Source: Ensifer adhaerens
Lineage (GTDB): Bacteria; Pseudomonadota; Alphaproteobacteria; Rhizobiales; Rhizobiaceae
Reading direction: 5' to 3'
DNA: 64,000 nt
Assembly: GCA_900215285.1 (NCBI GenBank)
Contig: OCMG01000002.1
Location: 515,763 to 579,762, forward strand
The position numbers and the translations under genes are program-made. The notes under the pieces are model-generated. The model worked only from the letters and a program-made list of their open reading frames with translations. It was not told the DNA's origin and ran no database searches. How positions within the stretch are numbered: position 1 is the first letter of the stretch; each line of letters starts with the position of its first letter. Positions 8,679 to 17,679 of this stretch are shown here, piece by piece.

Positions 8679-9638
8679 TCAACCGTGGCGGGTCTGTCCC
8701 GGCGCCATTCCATATTGGGCGCGATAGGCGCGGGAGAAATGCGCACCGCTGGAAAAGCCGGTGGCAATGGCGATTTCCGAGATGGAAAGCGGGCTCTGTT
8801 CGAGCAGCCTCCTTGCGTGCTGCAAGCGGATCAGCCGGTATTGATCCAGGAATGTAACGCCCAGATGGGCGGCAAAAAGCCGATCGAGATGACGCGGCGT
8901 CACGCCGGCAATCCGCGCCATGGCAGCCCGATCGAGCGGCATCTCGATCGTCTCCTCCATCTTTTCAAGCACGCTGAGCAGGCCCGGGTGATGCACGCCA
9001 TAGCGCTCGGCGAGAGACCCGCGCTGCGGCGCGGTCGGCTCGCTGACTTCGGCATGCAGATACCAGTCGCTGACGCGCCGGGCAAAATCCGCGCCCATTC
9101 GCTCGGCAATCAACACATGCATCATGTCAAGCGGCGCGATGCCGCCGCCGCAGGTGATGCGGTTGCCGTCGATGACGAAGCGCGCCTGCCGGGGGGTGAG
9201 CGTTGGAAAGGACTCCATGAGCGCCGGCGCATGCTCCCAGTGAATGGTGAAGTCGCGCTCCGCCAGAAGCCCGGCGGCGGCGAGCAGATAAGGGCCGCCG
9301 GAAATGCCGCCGATCCGCACGCCCTCACGCGCCAGCTGGCGCAGACAGGCAAGCACGCCCGGGTAATGCCAGTCCATCGGCGACCCGCCAGCGCACACAA
9401 AGACCGTGCCCAATCCCGAGCCCCGACCGGGAAGCGGCTCGGCCGGCACCGGCACGCCGCCTGAGGACAGCGACGGTCCGCCATCCGGTGAATAGACCGA
9501 GAGCCGGTAAATCTCCCGGCCCGCCAGCAAATTGGCGGCGCGCAAAGGTTCCGTCGCCGATGCAAAGGACATCAGCGCAAAACCTGGAAGCAGGATGAAG
9601 CCGATCGTCTGGACGTTTCGGATATCTGGTGAGGCCAT
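8679..9638 (-). CDS. glxA: GlxA-family AraC transcriptional regulator, divergent from the sox operon
   Basis: 319-residue GlxA-type regulator. The N-terminal DJ-1/PfpI-like domain (8-180) has IGGISGGPYLLAAAGLLAER and CGGGIAPLDMMHVLIAERMG. The C-terminal AraC domain (215-315) has AAMARIAGVTPRHLDRLFAA and ISEIAIATGFSSGAHFSRAY. Close relatives (GbdR, SouR) activate genes for glycine betaine, dimethylglycine and sarcosine breakdown. It is transcribed away from soxB with 88 bp between starts, the usual arrangement for a local activator. Note that the elbow residue usually Cys is Gly here (SGGPYL). Confidence 0.88.
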   Translation of the reverse strand: MASPDIRNVQTIGFILLPGFALMSFASATEPLRAANLLAGREIYRLSVYSPDGGPSLSSGGVPVPAEPLPGRGSGLGTVFVCAGGSPMDWHYPGVLACLRQLAREGVRIGGISGGPYLLAAAGLLAERDFTIHWEHAPALMESFPTLTPRQARFVIDGNRITCGGGIAPLDMMHVLIAERMGADFARRVSDWYLHAEVSEPTAPQRGSLAERYGVHHPGLLSVLEKMEETIEMPLDRAAMARIAGVTPRHLDRLFAAHLGVTFLDQYRLIRLQHARRLLEQSPLSISEIAIATGFSSGAHFSRAYRAQYGMAPGQTRHG

Positions 9639-9675
9639 GTCTCTTTTTTATCGAAAGAGGTCCCTTTCCTGCAAG

Positions 9676-9696
9676 TGACAAATCCGCTTTCTGTCA
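9676..9696. promoter_or_regulatory. Inverted repeat in the glxA-soxB divergent promoter
   Basis: TGACA, 11-bp spacer, TGTCA, 30 bp upstream of the soxB start and 38 bp from the glxA-like start. A likely landing site for the divergent GlxA/AraC regulator. Arms are short, so this is tentative. Confidence 0.35.
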
Positions 9697-9726
9697 TCAT
9701 GAGGCAAGTTCAAAGCGGGATCGCCC

Positions 9727-10977
9727 ATGCGCTACTCAGCCCTTTCCGTCTTTCTCAATGGCCTTCGCGGCAATAAAGGCTGGGCGCCTGCCTGGCGGCA
9801 GCCGCAGCCGAAGCCGCATTACGATGTGATCATCGTCGGCGGGGGCGGGCATGGCCTGTCGACGGCCTATTACCTCGCCAAGACCTTCGGCATCACCAAT
9901 GTCGCCGTGCTGGAAAAGGGCTATCTCGGCTCCGGCAATATCGGCCGCAACACGACGATCATCCGCTCGAACTACCTCCTGCCGGGCAACAACCCGTTCT
10001 ACGAGCTTTCGATGAAGCTCTGGGAAGGGCTGGAGCAGGATTTCAACTTCAACGCCATGGTCTCCCAGCGCGGCGTGCTCAATCTTTTCCATTCGGACGC
10101 CCAGCGCGACGCCTATACGCGCCGCGGCAACGCGATGCGCCTGCATGGCGTCGACGCCGAACTGCTGGACCGGCAGGCGGTGCAGGCGAAATTGCCGTTC
10201 CTTGATTATGACAATGCGCGCTTCCCCATCATGGGTGGCCTGCTCCAGCCGCGCGGCGGCACGGTGCGCCACGATGCCGTGGCCTGGGGTTATGCGCGCG
10301 GCGCCGACAGCCGCGGCGTCGACATCATCACTCATTGCGAAGTGACGGGTATCCGGCGCGAAAACGGCCGCGTCACCGGCGTCGAGACGACGAAGGGCTT
10401 TATCGGCTGCGGCAAGCTGGCGCTGGCGGCGGCGGGCAATTCGACCGTGGTCGCCGATATGGCGGGCCTGCGCCTGCCTATCGAAAGCCATGTCCTGCAG
10501 GCTTTCGTGTCCGAGGGGCTGAAACCCTTCATCGATTGCGTCGTCACCTTCGGCGCCGGCCATTTCTATGTGTCACAGTCCGACAAGGGCGGTCTCGTCT
10601 TCGGCGGCGACATCGACGGCTATAACTCCTATGCGCAGCGCGGCAATCTCGCCACCGTCGAACATGTCGCCGAGGCGGGCGTCGCCATGATCCCCTCGCT
10701 GACGCGGGTGCGCTACCTGCGAACCTGGGGCGGCATCATGGACATGAGCATGGACGGCTCGCCAATCATCGATCGCACCCCTATCGACAATCTCTATCTG
10801 AACGCCGGCTGGTGCTATGGCGGCTTCAAGGCCACGCCGGCATCCGGCTATTGCTACGCCCATCTCATCGCCCGCAACGAGCCGCACGAGACGGCGACGC
10901 AGATGCGGCTCGATCGCTTTCAGCGCGGTTACCAGATGGATGAAAAAGGCGTCGGCGCACAGCCGAACCTGCATTGA
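9727..10977 (+). CDS. soxB: Sarcosine oxidase / N-methylglutamate dehydrogenase beta subunit (SoxB/MgdA)
   Basis: 416-residue FAD-dependent amine oxidase (DAO family), catalytic subunit of a four-subunit enzyme that oxidises an N-methyl amino acid. The dinucleotide fold is YDVIIVGGGGHGLSTAYYL at 32-50; SGNIGRNTTIIRSNYLLPGN follows. His182 in RHDAVAWGYARGAD lies where the heterotetrameric enzymes bind FMN covalently (inference by position). Length is typical. First gene of soxBDAG, 12 bp before soxD. Given glxBCD and the GmaS-like gene nearby, N-methylglutamate is a better substrate guess than sarcosine. Confidence 0.92.
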   Translation: MRYSALSVFLNGLRGNKGWAPAWRQPQPKPHYDVIIVGGGGHGLSTAYYLAKTFGITNVAVLEKGYLGSGNIGRNTTIIRSNYLLPGNNPFYELSMKLWEGLEQDFNFNAMVSQRGVLNLFHSDAQRDAYTRRGNAMRLHGVDAELLDRQAVQAKLPFLDYDNARFPIMGGLLQPRGGTVRHDAVAWGYARGADSRGVDIITHCEVTGIRRENGRVTGVETTKGFIGCGKLALAAAGNSTVVADMAGLRLPIESHVLQAFVSEGLKPFIDCVVTFGAGHFYVSQSDKGGLVFGGDIDGYNSYAQRGNLATVEHVAEAGVAMIPSLTRVRYLRTWGGIMDMSMDGSPIIDRTPIDNLYLNAGWCYGGFKATPASGYCYAHLIARNEPHETATQMRLDRFQRGYQMDEKGVGAQPNLH

Positions 10978-10989
10978 GGAGATGAGACC

Positions 10990-11268
10990 ATGGCAAGCCT
11001 GATCACCTGCCCTCACTGCGGCCAGCGCCCGAAGGAAGAATTCACCATCAGGGGCGATGCGAGCCTCACCCGCCCCGCCCCCGATGCCGGCGCGGATGTG
11101 TGGTACGACTATGTCTACCTGCGCGACAATCCGAAGGGCATGCACAAGGAATATTGGCATCATTCCTCCGGCTGCCGCCGCTGGCTGATCGTCGAGCGCG
11201 ATACCGTCACGCACAAGGTCCACGCCGTCAGCGATGCCGCGCTTGCCAAGCTCGGAGGTGCGGCATGA
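10990..11268 (+). CDS. soxD: Sarcosine oxidase / N-methylglutamate dehydrogenase delta subunit (SoxD/MgdB)
   Basis: 92-residue subunit with the zinc ligands of the family: CPHCG at 7-11, then HHSSGCRRWLIVERD. Structural subunit of the heterotetramer. It begins behind GAGGAGATGAGACC, 12 bp after soxB, and its TGA overlaps the soxA ATG (ATGA), which points to coupled translation. Confidence 0.93.
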   Translation: MASLITCPHCGQRPKEEFTIRGDASLTRPAPDAGADVWYDYVYLRDNPKGMHKEYWHHSSGCRRWLIVERDTVTHKVHAVSDAALAKLGGAA

Positions 11269-14198
11269 GCAGCCATCGCCTCTCCATCGGCGGGCGGATC
11301 GACCGCGCCCGCAGCATCAAGTTCACTTTTGACGGCAAGGCCTTGACCGGCCATCCCGGCGATACGCTGGCCTCGGCGCTGCTCGCCAACGGCGTCCAGC
11401 TTGTTGGCCGCAGCTTCAAATACCACCGCCCACGCGGCATCCTGACGGCAGGTGCGGCCGAGCCCAACGCGCTGGTCACCACCGGCACCGGCGGGCGCAC
11501 GGAAGCCAATACGCGCGCCACGATGATAGAACTGCACGAGGGACTCACGGCCCGCAGCCAGAACCGCTGGCCCTCGCTCAGCTTCGACATCGGCGCGGTC
11601 AACGGCCTGTTCTCGCCCTTTCTGAGCGCTGGCTTCTACTACAAAACCTTCATGTGGCCGGCGGGCTTCTGGGAAAAGGTCTACGAGCCGCTGATCCGAA
11701 AGGCTGCGGGCCTCGGAAAGGCGAGCTATGAAGCCGATCCGGATTCCTACGAGAAATGCTGGGCGCATTGCGATCTGCTCGTCATCGGCGCGGGCCCCGC
11801 AGGTCTTGCGGCGGCGCTGACCGCCGGTCGGGTCGGCGCGCGTGTGCTGCTGGCCGATGAAGGCTTCGCTTTCGGCGGAACCCTGCTCACCGATGGCGAT
11901 GCACGGCTGAGCGCCATGCTTGCCGAGCTTGAAGCCCTACCGAATGTGCAATGCCTTCCGCGCACCACCGTCATCGGCTGGTATGACGACAATGTCTTCG
12001 GCGCGGTCGAGCGCGTGCAGAAACATGTCGCGGAACCCGATCCAAGCCTGCCCGTCGAGCGGCTCTGGCGCATCATCGCGAAACAGGCGATCCTGGCGAG
12101 CGGCGCGGAAGAACGCCCGCTCGTCTTTGGCGGCAATGATATACCCGGCGTCATGATGGCGGGTGCGATGCGCAGCTATCTTCGGCGTCAGGCCGTCGCG
12201 CCGGGCAAGCGCGTCGTGGTCTTCACCACCAACAATGCGGGCTATCGGACCGCTTCCGATCTCGAGGCCGCCGGAATCGAGGTGGCCGCAATCGTTGATC
12301 CGCGCAGCGCGGGCGAACCCGGCTGGAACGGCAAGGCGAAAGTGCTGACCAATAGCTGCATCGTTGATGCGCTGGGCGGCAGGTCGGTCAGCGGCGTCAG
12401 CCTTTCCGGCGCGTCCGGCGTGCAGAGGTTTGAGGCCGATGCGGTCGCCATGTCGGGCGGCTGGAGCCCGGTCATTCATCTGGCCTGCCATCGTGGCGCA
12501 AAGCCGGTCTGGTCGGAAAGACACGGCGCCTTCCTCGCGCCCGAACGGCAGGAGGGATTGACGATTGCCGGCTCGGCGGCGGGCCTTTCAACGACCGACT
12601 CCTGCCTCGCCGATGGTGCGCTGAAGGCCGCCGAAGCGCTCCAGATCCTCGGCTTTGCCAAGATTGACCCGGCCTTTACGACCGCCGGCACCGAACAACC
12701 CGCCGCGACACCCTTCTGGTTCGCCAAGGGCAGCAAGGGCAAGGCCTTTGTCGATTACCAGAACGACGTGAACCTCAAGGATCTCGGCCTTGCCGTGCGC
12801 GAGGGCTATGGCGATGTCGAGCTCGCCAAACGTTATACTACGAACGGCATGGCGACTGATCAGGGCAAGCTCTCCAACATCAACGCCATCGGCATTCTCG
12901 CAGAAGCACGCGGCGTCTCGCCCGGCGAGGTCGGCACGACGACCTTCCGCCCCTTCTACACGCCTGTCTCCTTCGGCGCGCTCACAGGCGCATCGCGCGG
13001 CAAACATTTCCAGCCGGTGCGCAAGTCGCCGCTGCATGACTGGGCGAAGAAGAACGGCGCGACCGTTGTCGAAACAGGGCTCTGGTACCGCGCCGCCTGG
13101 TTCCCGCGCGCGGGCGAAACGACCTGGCGCGACAGCGTCGATCGGGAAGTGCTGAATATCCGGAAAAATGCCGGGCTTTGCGATGTCTCGACGCTCGGCA
13201 AGATCGAGATTTTCGGCAAGGACGCCGCCGCCTTCCTCGACCGGGTCTATTGCAACGGCTTCGCCAAGCTCCCCATCGGCAAGGCGCGCTACGGCATCAT
13301 GCTCCGTGAAGACGGAATGATCTATGATGACGGCACGACGAGCCGCTTCAGCGACGATCATTTCTTTATGACGACGACGACGGCGCTCGCCGCCGGCGTG
13401 CTCACCCATCTGGAATTCTGCGCCCAGACGCTCTGGCCGGAACTGGAGGTGCATTTCGCCTCCTCGACCGACCAATGGGCGCAGATGGCGGTTGCGGGTC
13501 CGAAATCCCGCGCGATCCTCTCCGAGATCGTCGATGAGGATATTTCGGATGCCGTCTTCCCCTTCATGAGCGCGCGCACCGTCTCGCTTTTCGGCGGCAA
13601 ACTCGAGGGGCGGCTCTTCCGCATCTCTTTCTCGGGCGAACTGGCTTACGAACTCGGCGTGCCGGCGGGCTATGGGGAATCTGTCGCCGACGCGATCATG
13701 CAGGCGGGGGAGAAACACGGCATTTGCGCCTATGGCGCTGAAGCGCTCGGAGTCATGCGTATCGAGAAGGGCCATGTCACCCATGCCGAGATCAATGGCA
13801 CGGTGACGCCCGGCGATCTCGGCTTCGGCCGCATGGTCTCCACAACAAAGCCGGACTTCATCGGCAAGGTCATGCTTGCGCGCGAAGGCATGCAGGCGCC
13901 CGATCGCCCACGCCTCGTCGGCGTCAAGCCGCTGGACCCGAAGGCGAGCTTCCGCACGGGCTCGCATATTCTGTCAGCCGGCGCGGCGGCAACGCTCGAA
14001 AACGACCAGGGCTATGTCACCTCAAGCTGCTTCTCGCCCAATCTCGGGCACACGATCGGCCTCGCGCTGATCAAGAACGGTCCGGAACGGATCGGCGAAA
14101 AGGTCATGATCTGGAACGGCCTGCGCAACGAATTTACCGAAGGGGTCATTTGCAGCCCCGTCTTCATCGACCCGGAAAACGAGAAGCTCCATGCCTGA
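11265..14198 (+). CDS. soxA: Sarcosine oxidase / N-methylglutamate dehydrogenase alpha subunit (SoxA/MgdC)
   Basis: 977 residues. Domains in order: a 2Fe-2S-ferredoxin-like N-terminus (20-100, FTFDGKALTGHPGDTLASAL, GRSFKYHRPRGI), an NAD/FAD Rossmann domain near 170-430 (LLVIGAGPAGLAAALTAGRV), and a C-terminal folate-binding GCV-T domain near 600-970 (KSPLHDWAKKNGATVVETGL, GYGESVADAIMQAG). The folate domain would capture the methyl-derived formaldehyde as 5,10-methylene-THF, which fits purU nearby. It overlaps soxD by 4 bp and soxG by 8 bp. Confidence 0.93.
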   Translation: MSSHRLSIGGRIDRARSIKFTFDGKALTGHPGDTLASALLANGVQLVGRSFKYHRPRGILTAGAAEPNALVTTGTGGRTEANTRATMIELHEGLTARSQNRWPSLSFDIGAVNGLFSPFLSAGFYYKTFMWPAGFWEKVYEPLIRKAAGLGKASYEADPDSYEKCWAHCDLLVIGAGPAGLAAALTAGRVGARVLLADEGFAFGGTLLTDGDARLSAMLAELEALPNVQCLPRTTVIGWYDDNVFGAVERVQKHVAEPDPSLPVERLWRIIAKQAILASGAEERPLVFGGNDIPGVMMAGAMRSYLRRQAVAPGKRVVVFTTNNAGYRTASDLEAAGIEVAAIVDPRSAGEPGWNGKAKVLTNSCIVDALGGRSVSGVSLSGASGVQRFEADAVAMSGGWSPVIHLACHRGAKPVWSERHGAFLAPERQEGLTIAGSAAGLSTTDSCLADGALKAAEALQILGFAKIDPAFTTAGTEQPAATPFWFAKGSKGKAFVDYQNDVNLKDLGLAVREGYGDVELAKRYTTNGMATDQGKLSNINAIGILAEARGVSPGEVGTTTFRPFYTPVSFGALTGASRGKHFQPVRKSPLHDWAKKNGATVVETGLWYRAAWFPRAGETTWRDSVDREVLNIRKNAGLCDVSTLGKIEIFGKDAAAFLDRVYCNGFAKLPIGKARYGIMLREDGMIYDDGTTSRFSDDHFFMTTTTALAAGVLTHLEFCAQTLWPELEVHFASSTDQWAQMAVAGPKSRAILSEIVDEDISDAVFPFMSARTVSLFGGKLEGRLFRISFSGELAYELGVPAGYGESVADAIMQAGEKHGICAYGAEALGVMRIEKGHVTHAEINGTVTPGDLGFGRMVSTTKPDFIGKVMLAREGMQAPDRPRLVGVKPLDPKASFRTGSHILSAGAAATLENDQGYVTSSCFSPNLGHTIGLALIKNGPERIGEKVMIWNGLRNEFTEGVICSPVFIDPENEKLHA

Positions 14199-14742
14199 AG
14201 CTCCGACATCAAAGCCGGTTCTTGCCGGAAAGCCCGCGCTTAGCGACGTCGGCATCACGCTGACGGCGCTGCCTGAGGGACATCTCCTGCAGATCATGGG
14301 AACGACCACCCATGAGGCGCTGGAGGGTATTCTTTCGGCTGCGGGACTCGGCGACAGCGCCATCCGCTCCGGAGGTTACCGTCAGTGGTACGTGGTGGGC
14401 GACAAGGCCCTGCCTGCCACCACCGTCCGCAAGCTTTCGGACGCATTGCCGGTGGGTGCCTGGTTGTCCGACCAGAGCCATGGCCGGGTGCGGATCAGGC
14501 TTGCCGGCCGCCATGCTGTCGAACTGCTGGCAAGAGGAACCGCAGTCGACCTGCACCCCAGCGCCTTCACGGAAGGACAGTCTGCCATCACGCTCTTCGG
14601 CCACGTGACCATCCACCTGACGCGCACCGGGACAGCGGAATTCGAACTCTCGGTCCTGCGCAGCTTTGCGGAGGCTCTTTATGACGAACTTGCGCATCTG
14701 GCGCGCTCCACGCTTGTCCCGGCCGCCCTTCAAGACATGTGA
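14191..14742 (+). CDS. soxG: Sarcosine oxidase / N-methylglutamate dehydrogenase gamma subunit (SoxG/MgdD)
   Basis: 183-residue SoxG. The conserved core is GGYRQWYVVGDKALPA around 65-80, SDQSHGRVRIRLAGRHAVEL near 92 and LHPSAFTEGQSAITLFGHV near 118. It closes the enzyme over the alpha subunit's folate domain. It begins 8 bp inside soxA. It is the last gene of this operon; a convergent ABC ATPase gene ends 15 bp downstream. No folD follows within the window. Confidence 0.92.
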   Translation: MPEAPTSKPVLAGKPALSDVGITLTALPEGHLLQIMGTTTHEALEGILSAAGLGDSAIRSGGYRQWYVVGDKALPATTVRKLSDALPVGAWLSDQSHGRVRIRLAGRHAVELLARGTAVDLHPSAFTEGQSAITLFGHVTIHLTRTGTAEFELSVLRSFAEALYDELAHLARSTLVPAALQDM

Positions 14743-14757
14743 GATCTGCCCTCCCGT

Positions 14758-15762
14758 TTATCGGGTCAGAACCTTCCCATCTGCAGCAAACCGATGCTGG
14801 CGGCTGTGGTCCGGCGTCGCAAACACCGTTTCGTCGGGCTTGTAGTCGTGTTCGCCGAACAGGCGGACCGTGACCAGCCCGGCCTTTTCGGTTTCCAGAT
14901 ACACGATCGTATCGGCGCCCAGATGCTCCACATGGCTGATCACGCCGCGCCACTCGCCCTCTGTCCGCGAAAGGGCCATATGCTCTGGACGGATGCCGAT
15001 GGTCTTTGCATCTGAAAGTCCCAGGCGGGCCGCTTCGATGAAATTCATCTGCGGCGAGCCGATGAAGCCGGCGACAAAGAGATTGGCGGGCCTGTTATAC
15101 AGTTCCATCGGCGAACCCACCTGCTCGATCTGACCGGCATTCAGCACGACGATCTTGTCGGCAAGCGTCATGGCCTCGACCTGATCATGAGTCACATAGA
15201 TCATCGTCGCCTTCAGCCGGCGATGCAGAGCGGCGATCTCAAGGCGCGTCTGGACACGCAGCGCCGCATCGAGATTCGATAGGGGTTCGTCGAAGAGGAA
15301 AAGTTTCGGCTCGCGTACGATGGCGCGGCCGATGGCGACGCGCTGGCGCTGCCCGCCGGAAAGCTCGGCCGGCCGTCGCTCCAGATATGGATCGAGCGAG
15401 AGCATGGCGGAGGCCGCCTTGACGCGCTCGTCGATCAGCGCCCTGGGGCTGCCCGCCTGTTTCAGTCCGAGAGCCATGTTGTCGCGCACGTTCAGGTGTG
15501 GATAGAGCGCATAGGACTGGAAGACCATGGCGATACCCCGTTTGGCCGGCGGCGTCCCCGAAACATCCTGCCCGTCGATCACCACGGCACCGGAGGTTAT
15601 GTCCTCCAGACCCGCAATCGTGCGCAGCAGCGTCGATTTCCCGCAGCCGGAAGGACCAACGAAGATGACAAACTCCCCGTCCTTCACGTCGAGATCGATG
15701 CCCTTCAACACTTCATGAGTGCCGTAAGCCTTGCGGATGGATTTCAGTTGGAGATTTCCCAC
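14758..15762 (-). CDS. Carbohydrate ABC transporter ATP-binding protein (MsmK/UgpC type)
   Basis: 334-residue CUT1 ATPase. Walker A is GPSGCGKST at 36-44, the signature [10 protein letters not shown] lies near 133, Walker [13 protein letters not shown] near 154, and the switch His in [17 protein letters not shown] short TOBE region follows ([10 protein letters not shown]). It powers the two permeases encoded upstream. It is the last gene of the murQ-SBP-permease-permease-Gfo/Idh run and lies 15 bp after the oxidoreductase. Substrate is probably an amino sugar such as MurNAc or GlcNAc, by context only. Confidence 0.9.
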   Translation of the reverse strand: MGNLQLKSIRKAYGTHEVLKGIDLDVKDGEFVIFVGPSGCGKSTLLRTIAGLEDITSGAVVIDGQDVSGTPPAKRGIAMVFQSYALYPHLNVRDNMALGLKQAGSPRALIDERVKAASAMLSLDPYLERRPAELSGGQRQRVAIGRAIVREPKLFLFDEPLSNLDAALRVQTRLEIAALHRRLKATMIYVTHDQVEAMTLADKIVVLNAGQIEQVGSPMELYNRPANLFVAGFIGSPQMNFIEAARLGLSDAKTIGIRPEHMALSRTEGEWRGVISHVEHLGADTIVYLETEKAGLVTVRLFGEHDYKPDETVFATPDHSRQHRFAADGKVLTR

Positions 15763-15777
15763 GGTGTTCTCCGGGCG

Positions 15778-16833
15778 TCAGAGGTGGATCAGCTTGCCGG
15801 TGCGGACGCTCTCATCTGCCGCGAGGCAGATCCGAAGCGACTGAACGGCATCATCCATGTGGCGATTGAGGTCGAGATCCTCACGAATGGCTTTCAGAAC
15901 ATAGGCCTGTTCCAGATCACAAAGCTGCTGATGACCTGGCTCGTCGTCCATGCGCAGCAATTCGTCAGGGGTCGAAAAGGCGCCGTCTGGGCCTGTTGCC
16001 GCCTTGTGGAGGCGGATGACGGAGGTTTTCGTGTGCGTATCGATGTCGTCGGACTTGGCGTTCGGATCCATGACAATGGAAACGCAGCCCCCGGGCGAAA
16101 TCACATCCTTCACGAAGAAAGCCGTCTCCGACATCATCGGCCCCCAGCCTGCTTCATACCAGCCAACCGAGCCGTCGTCGAATGTGACCTGCAGGTGGCC
16201 GTAATTGTACATGTCCGGCGCGATCTCGTCGGAGAGGCGCAGGCCCATACCCCGCACGGAAATCGGCTTTGCGTCCGTGATCTGGCACATGACGTCGACA
16301 TAGTGGACACCGCAATCGACGATCGGCGGCGTGGTCTTCATCAATGCCTTGTGCGTTTCCCAGGTCTTGCCGGAGGACTGTTGATTGAGGTTCATGCGGA
16401 AAACATAAGGTCCGCCGAGATCACGCGAAAGCGCGATCAGCGTCTGCCAGCTTGAATGGTGGCGCAGGATGTAGCCGATGACGAGCTTGCGGCCATTGGC
16501 GCGGGCGCAGGCCACGACCCGCTCGGCATCGGCAACCGTGGTCGCAAGCGGCTTCTCGACGAAGACATGCGCGCCCGCCTCCATGGCCATGACGGCAAAG
16601 TCCGCGTGGCTGTCGGAATAGGTGTTGATCGAGCAAAGGTCCGGGTTCAGCTCCTTGAGCGCCTCGGGGAAAGACGGCCTGATCGCTTTGCCGGCAAGCG
16701 CTGCCGGCAGATCGACCGTCGAGCGGTTGACAAGTCCGACAATCTCGAAGCCGGAGTTCCCGGCATAGGCAAGAGCGTGCGAGAGCCCCATGTTGCCAAG
16801 GCCGGCAACAAGAACGCGGATGGGTTCAGTCAT
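15778..16833 (-). CDS. Gfo/Idh/MocA-family oxidoreductase
   Basis: 351-residue NAD(P)-dependent sugar dehydrogenase-like protein. The N-terminal Rossmann fold is VLVAGLGNMGLSHALAYAGN (8-27), followed by the family lysine motif EKPLATT near 94 and the C-terminal alpha/beta domain with HYVDVMCQITDAKPISVRGM. Its start overlaps the permease stop by 4 bp, so it is translated with the importer. It may epimerise or oxidise an imported amino sugar before phosphorylation. The substrate is not evident. Confidence 0.88.
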   Translation of the reverse strand: MTEPIRVLVAGLGNMGLSHALAYAGNSGFEIVGLVNRSTVDLPAALAGKAIRPSFPEALKELNPDLCSINTYSDSHADFAVMAMEAGAHVFVEKPLATTVADAERVVACARANGRKLVIGYILRHHSSWQTLIALSRDLGGPYVFRMNLNQQSSGKTWETHKALMKTTPPIVDCGVHYVDVMCQITDAKPISVRGMGLRLSDEIAPDMYNYGHLQVTFDDGSVGWYEAGWGPMMSETAFFVKDVISPGGCVSIVMDPNAKSDDIDTHTKTSVIRLHKAATGPDGAFSTPDELLRMDDEPGHQQLCDLEQAYVLKAIREDLDLNRHMDDAVQSLRICLAADESVRTGKLIHL

Positions 16834-17669
16834 TTCACGGCTCCTGCGGTGATGCCTCGGATCAGCTGGCGCGAGAAGAGGACATAGAGGACGAGAACGG
16901 GAAAGATGGCGAGCGACAGCGCCGCCAGCACGGCATTCCAGTCGGTGACGAACTGGCCGATGAAGGTCTGCGCTCCCAGCGTCACCGTCTTCGTGCTTTC
17001 GCCGGGCGCCAGGATCAACGGGAACCAGAGGTCGTTCCAGATCGGGATCATGGTGAACACGGCGACCGTCGCCATCGCGGGGCGGATCAGAGGCAGGACG
17101 AGGCGGAAGAAGATGGCGTATTCGGAAAGTCCGTCTATGCGCCCGGCGCTCTTCAGGTCGTCCGAAACGGTGCGCATGAATTCCGACAGGATGAAGACGG
17201 CAAGCGGCAGGCCCTGCGCGGTGTATACCAGGACGAGCGAAACCAGGGTGTTGACGAGGTTCAGCGCCACCATTTCCTGCAGGATGCCGATCGTGCCGAG
17301 GCGGATCGGGATCATGATACCCAGCGCGAGATAAAGCCCCATCAGCAGATTGCCGCGAAAGCGATATTCGGACAGAGCAAAGGCCGCCATCGCACCGAAG
17401 AGCAGCACACAGAAGATCGAGGCAACTGTCACGATCAGGGAATTCTGGAAATATCCGAAGAAGTCGCCCTGCCCGAGCACGGTGTAGTAACCTGTCAGAG
17501 AAAATGTCGTCGGCAGGGGCGGAGTGAGCGGCGATCGGAAGATATCGTTGCGCGTCTTGAACGAATTCATGATCGTCAGCACGACCGGGAACAGCGCGAT
17601 GATCGTGTAGATGATCAGCGCGACGTGAACGAAGGCGAGACGGGTTCGTGAAATTCGGGCATGGGCCAT
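16830..17669 (-). CDS. Carbohydrate ABC transporter permease, MalG type
   Basis: 279-residue inner-membrane permease with six predicted helices, starting with LAFVHVALIIYTIIALFPVV at 11-30. The EAA-loop equivalent is LKSAGRIDGLSEYAIFFRLV near 190, which docks to the ATPase. It forms the channel with the MalF-type partner encoded 10 bp upstream. Confidence 0.9.
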   Translation of the reverse strand: MAHARISRTRLAFVHVALIIYTIIALFPVVLTIMNSFKTRNDIFRSPLTPPLPTTFSLTGYYTVLGQGDFFGYFQNSLIVTVASIFCVLLFGAMAAFALSEYRFRGNLLMGLYLALGIMIPIRLGTIGILQEMVALNLVNTLVSLVLVYTAQGLPLAVFILSEFMRTVSDDLKSAGRIDGLSEYAIFFRLVLPLIRPAMATVAVFTMIPIWNDLWFPLILAPGESTKTVTLGAQTFIGQFVTDWNAVLAALSLAIFPVLVLYVLFSRQLIRGITAGAVK

Positions 17670-17679
17670 GGCGACACCG

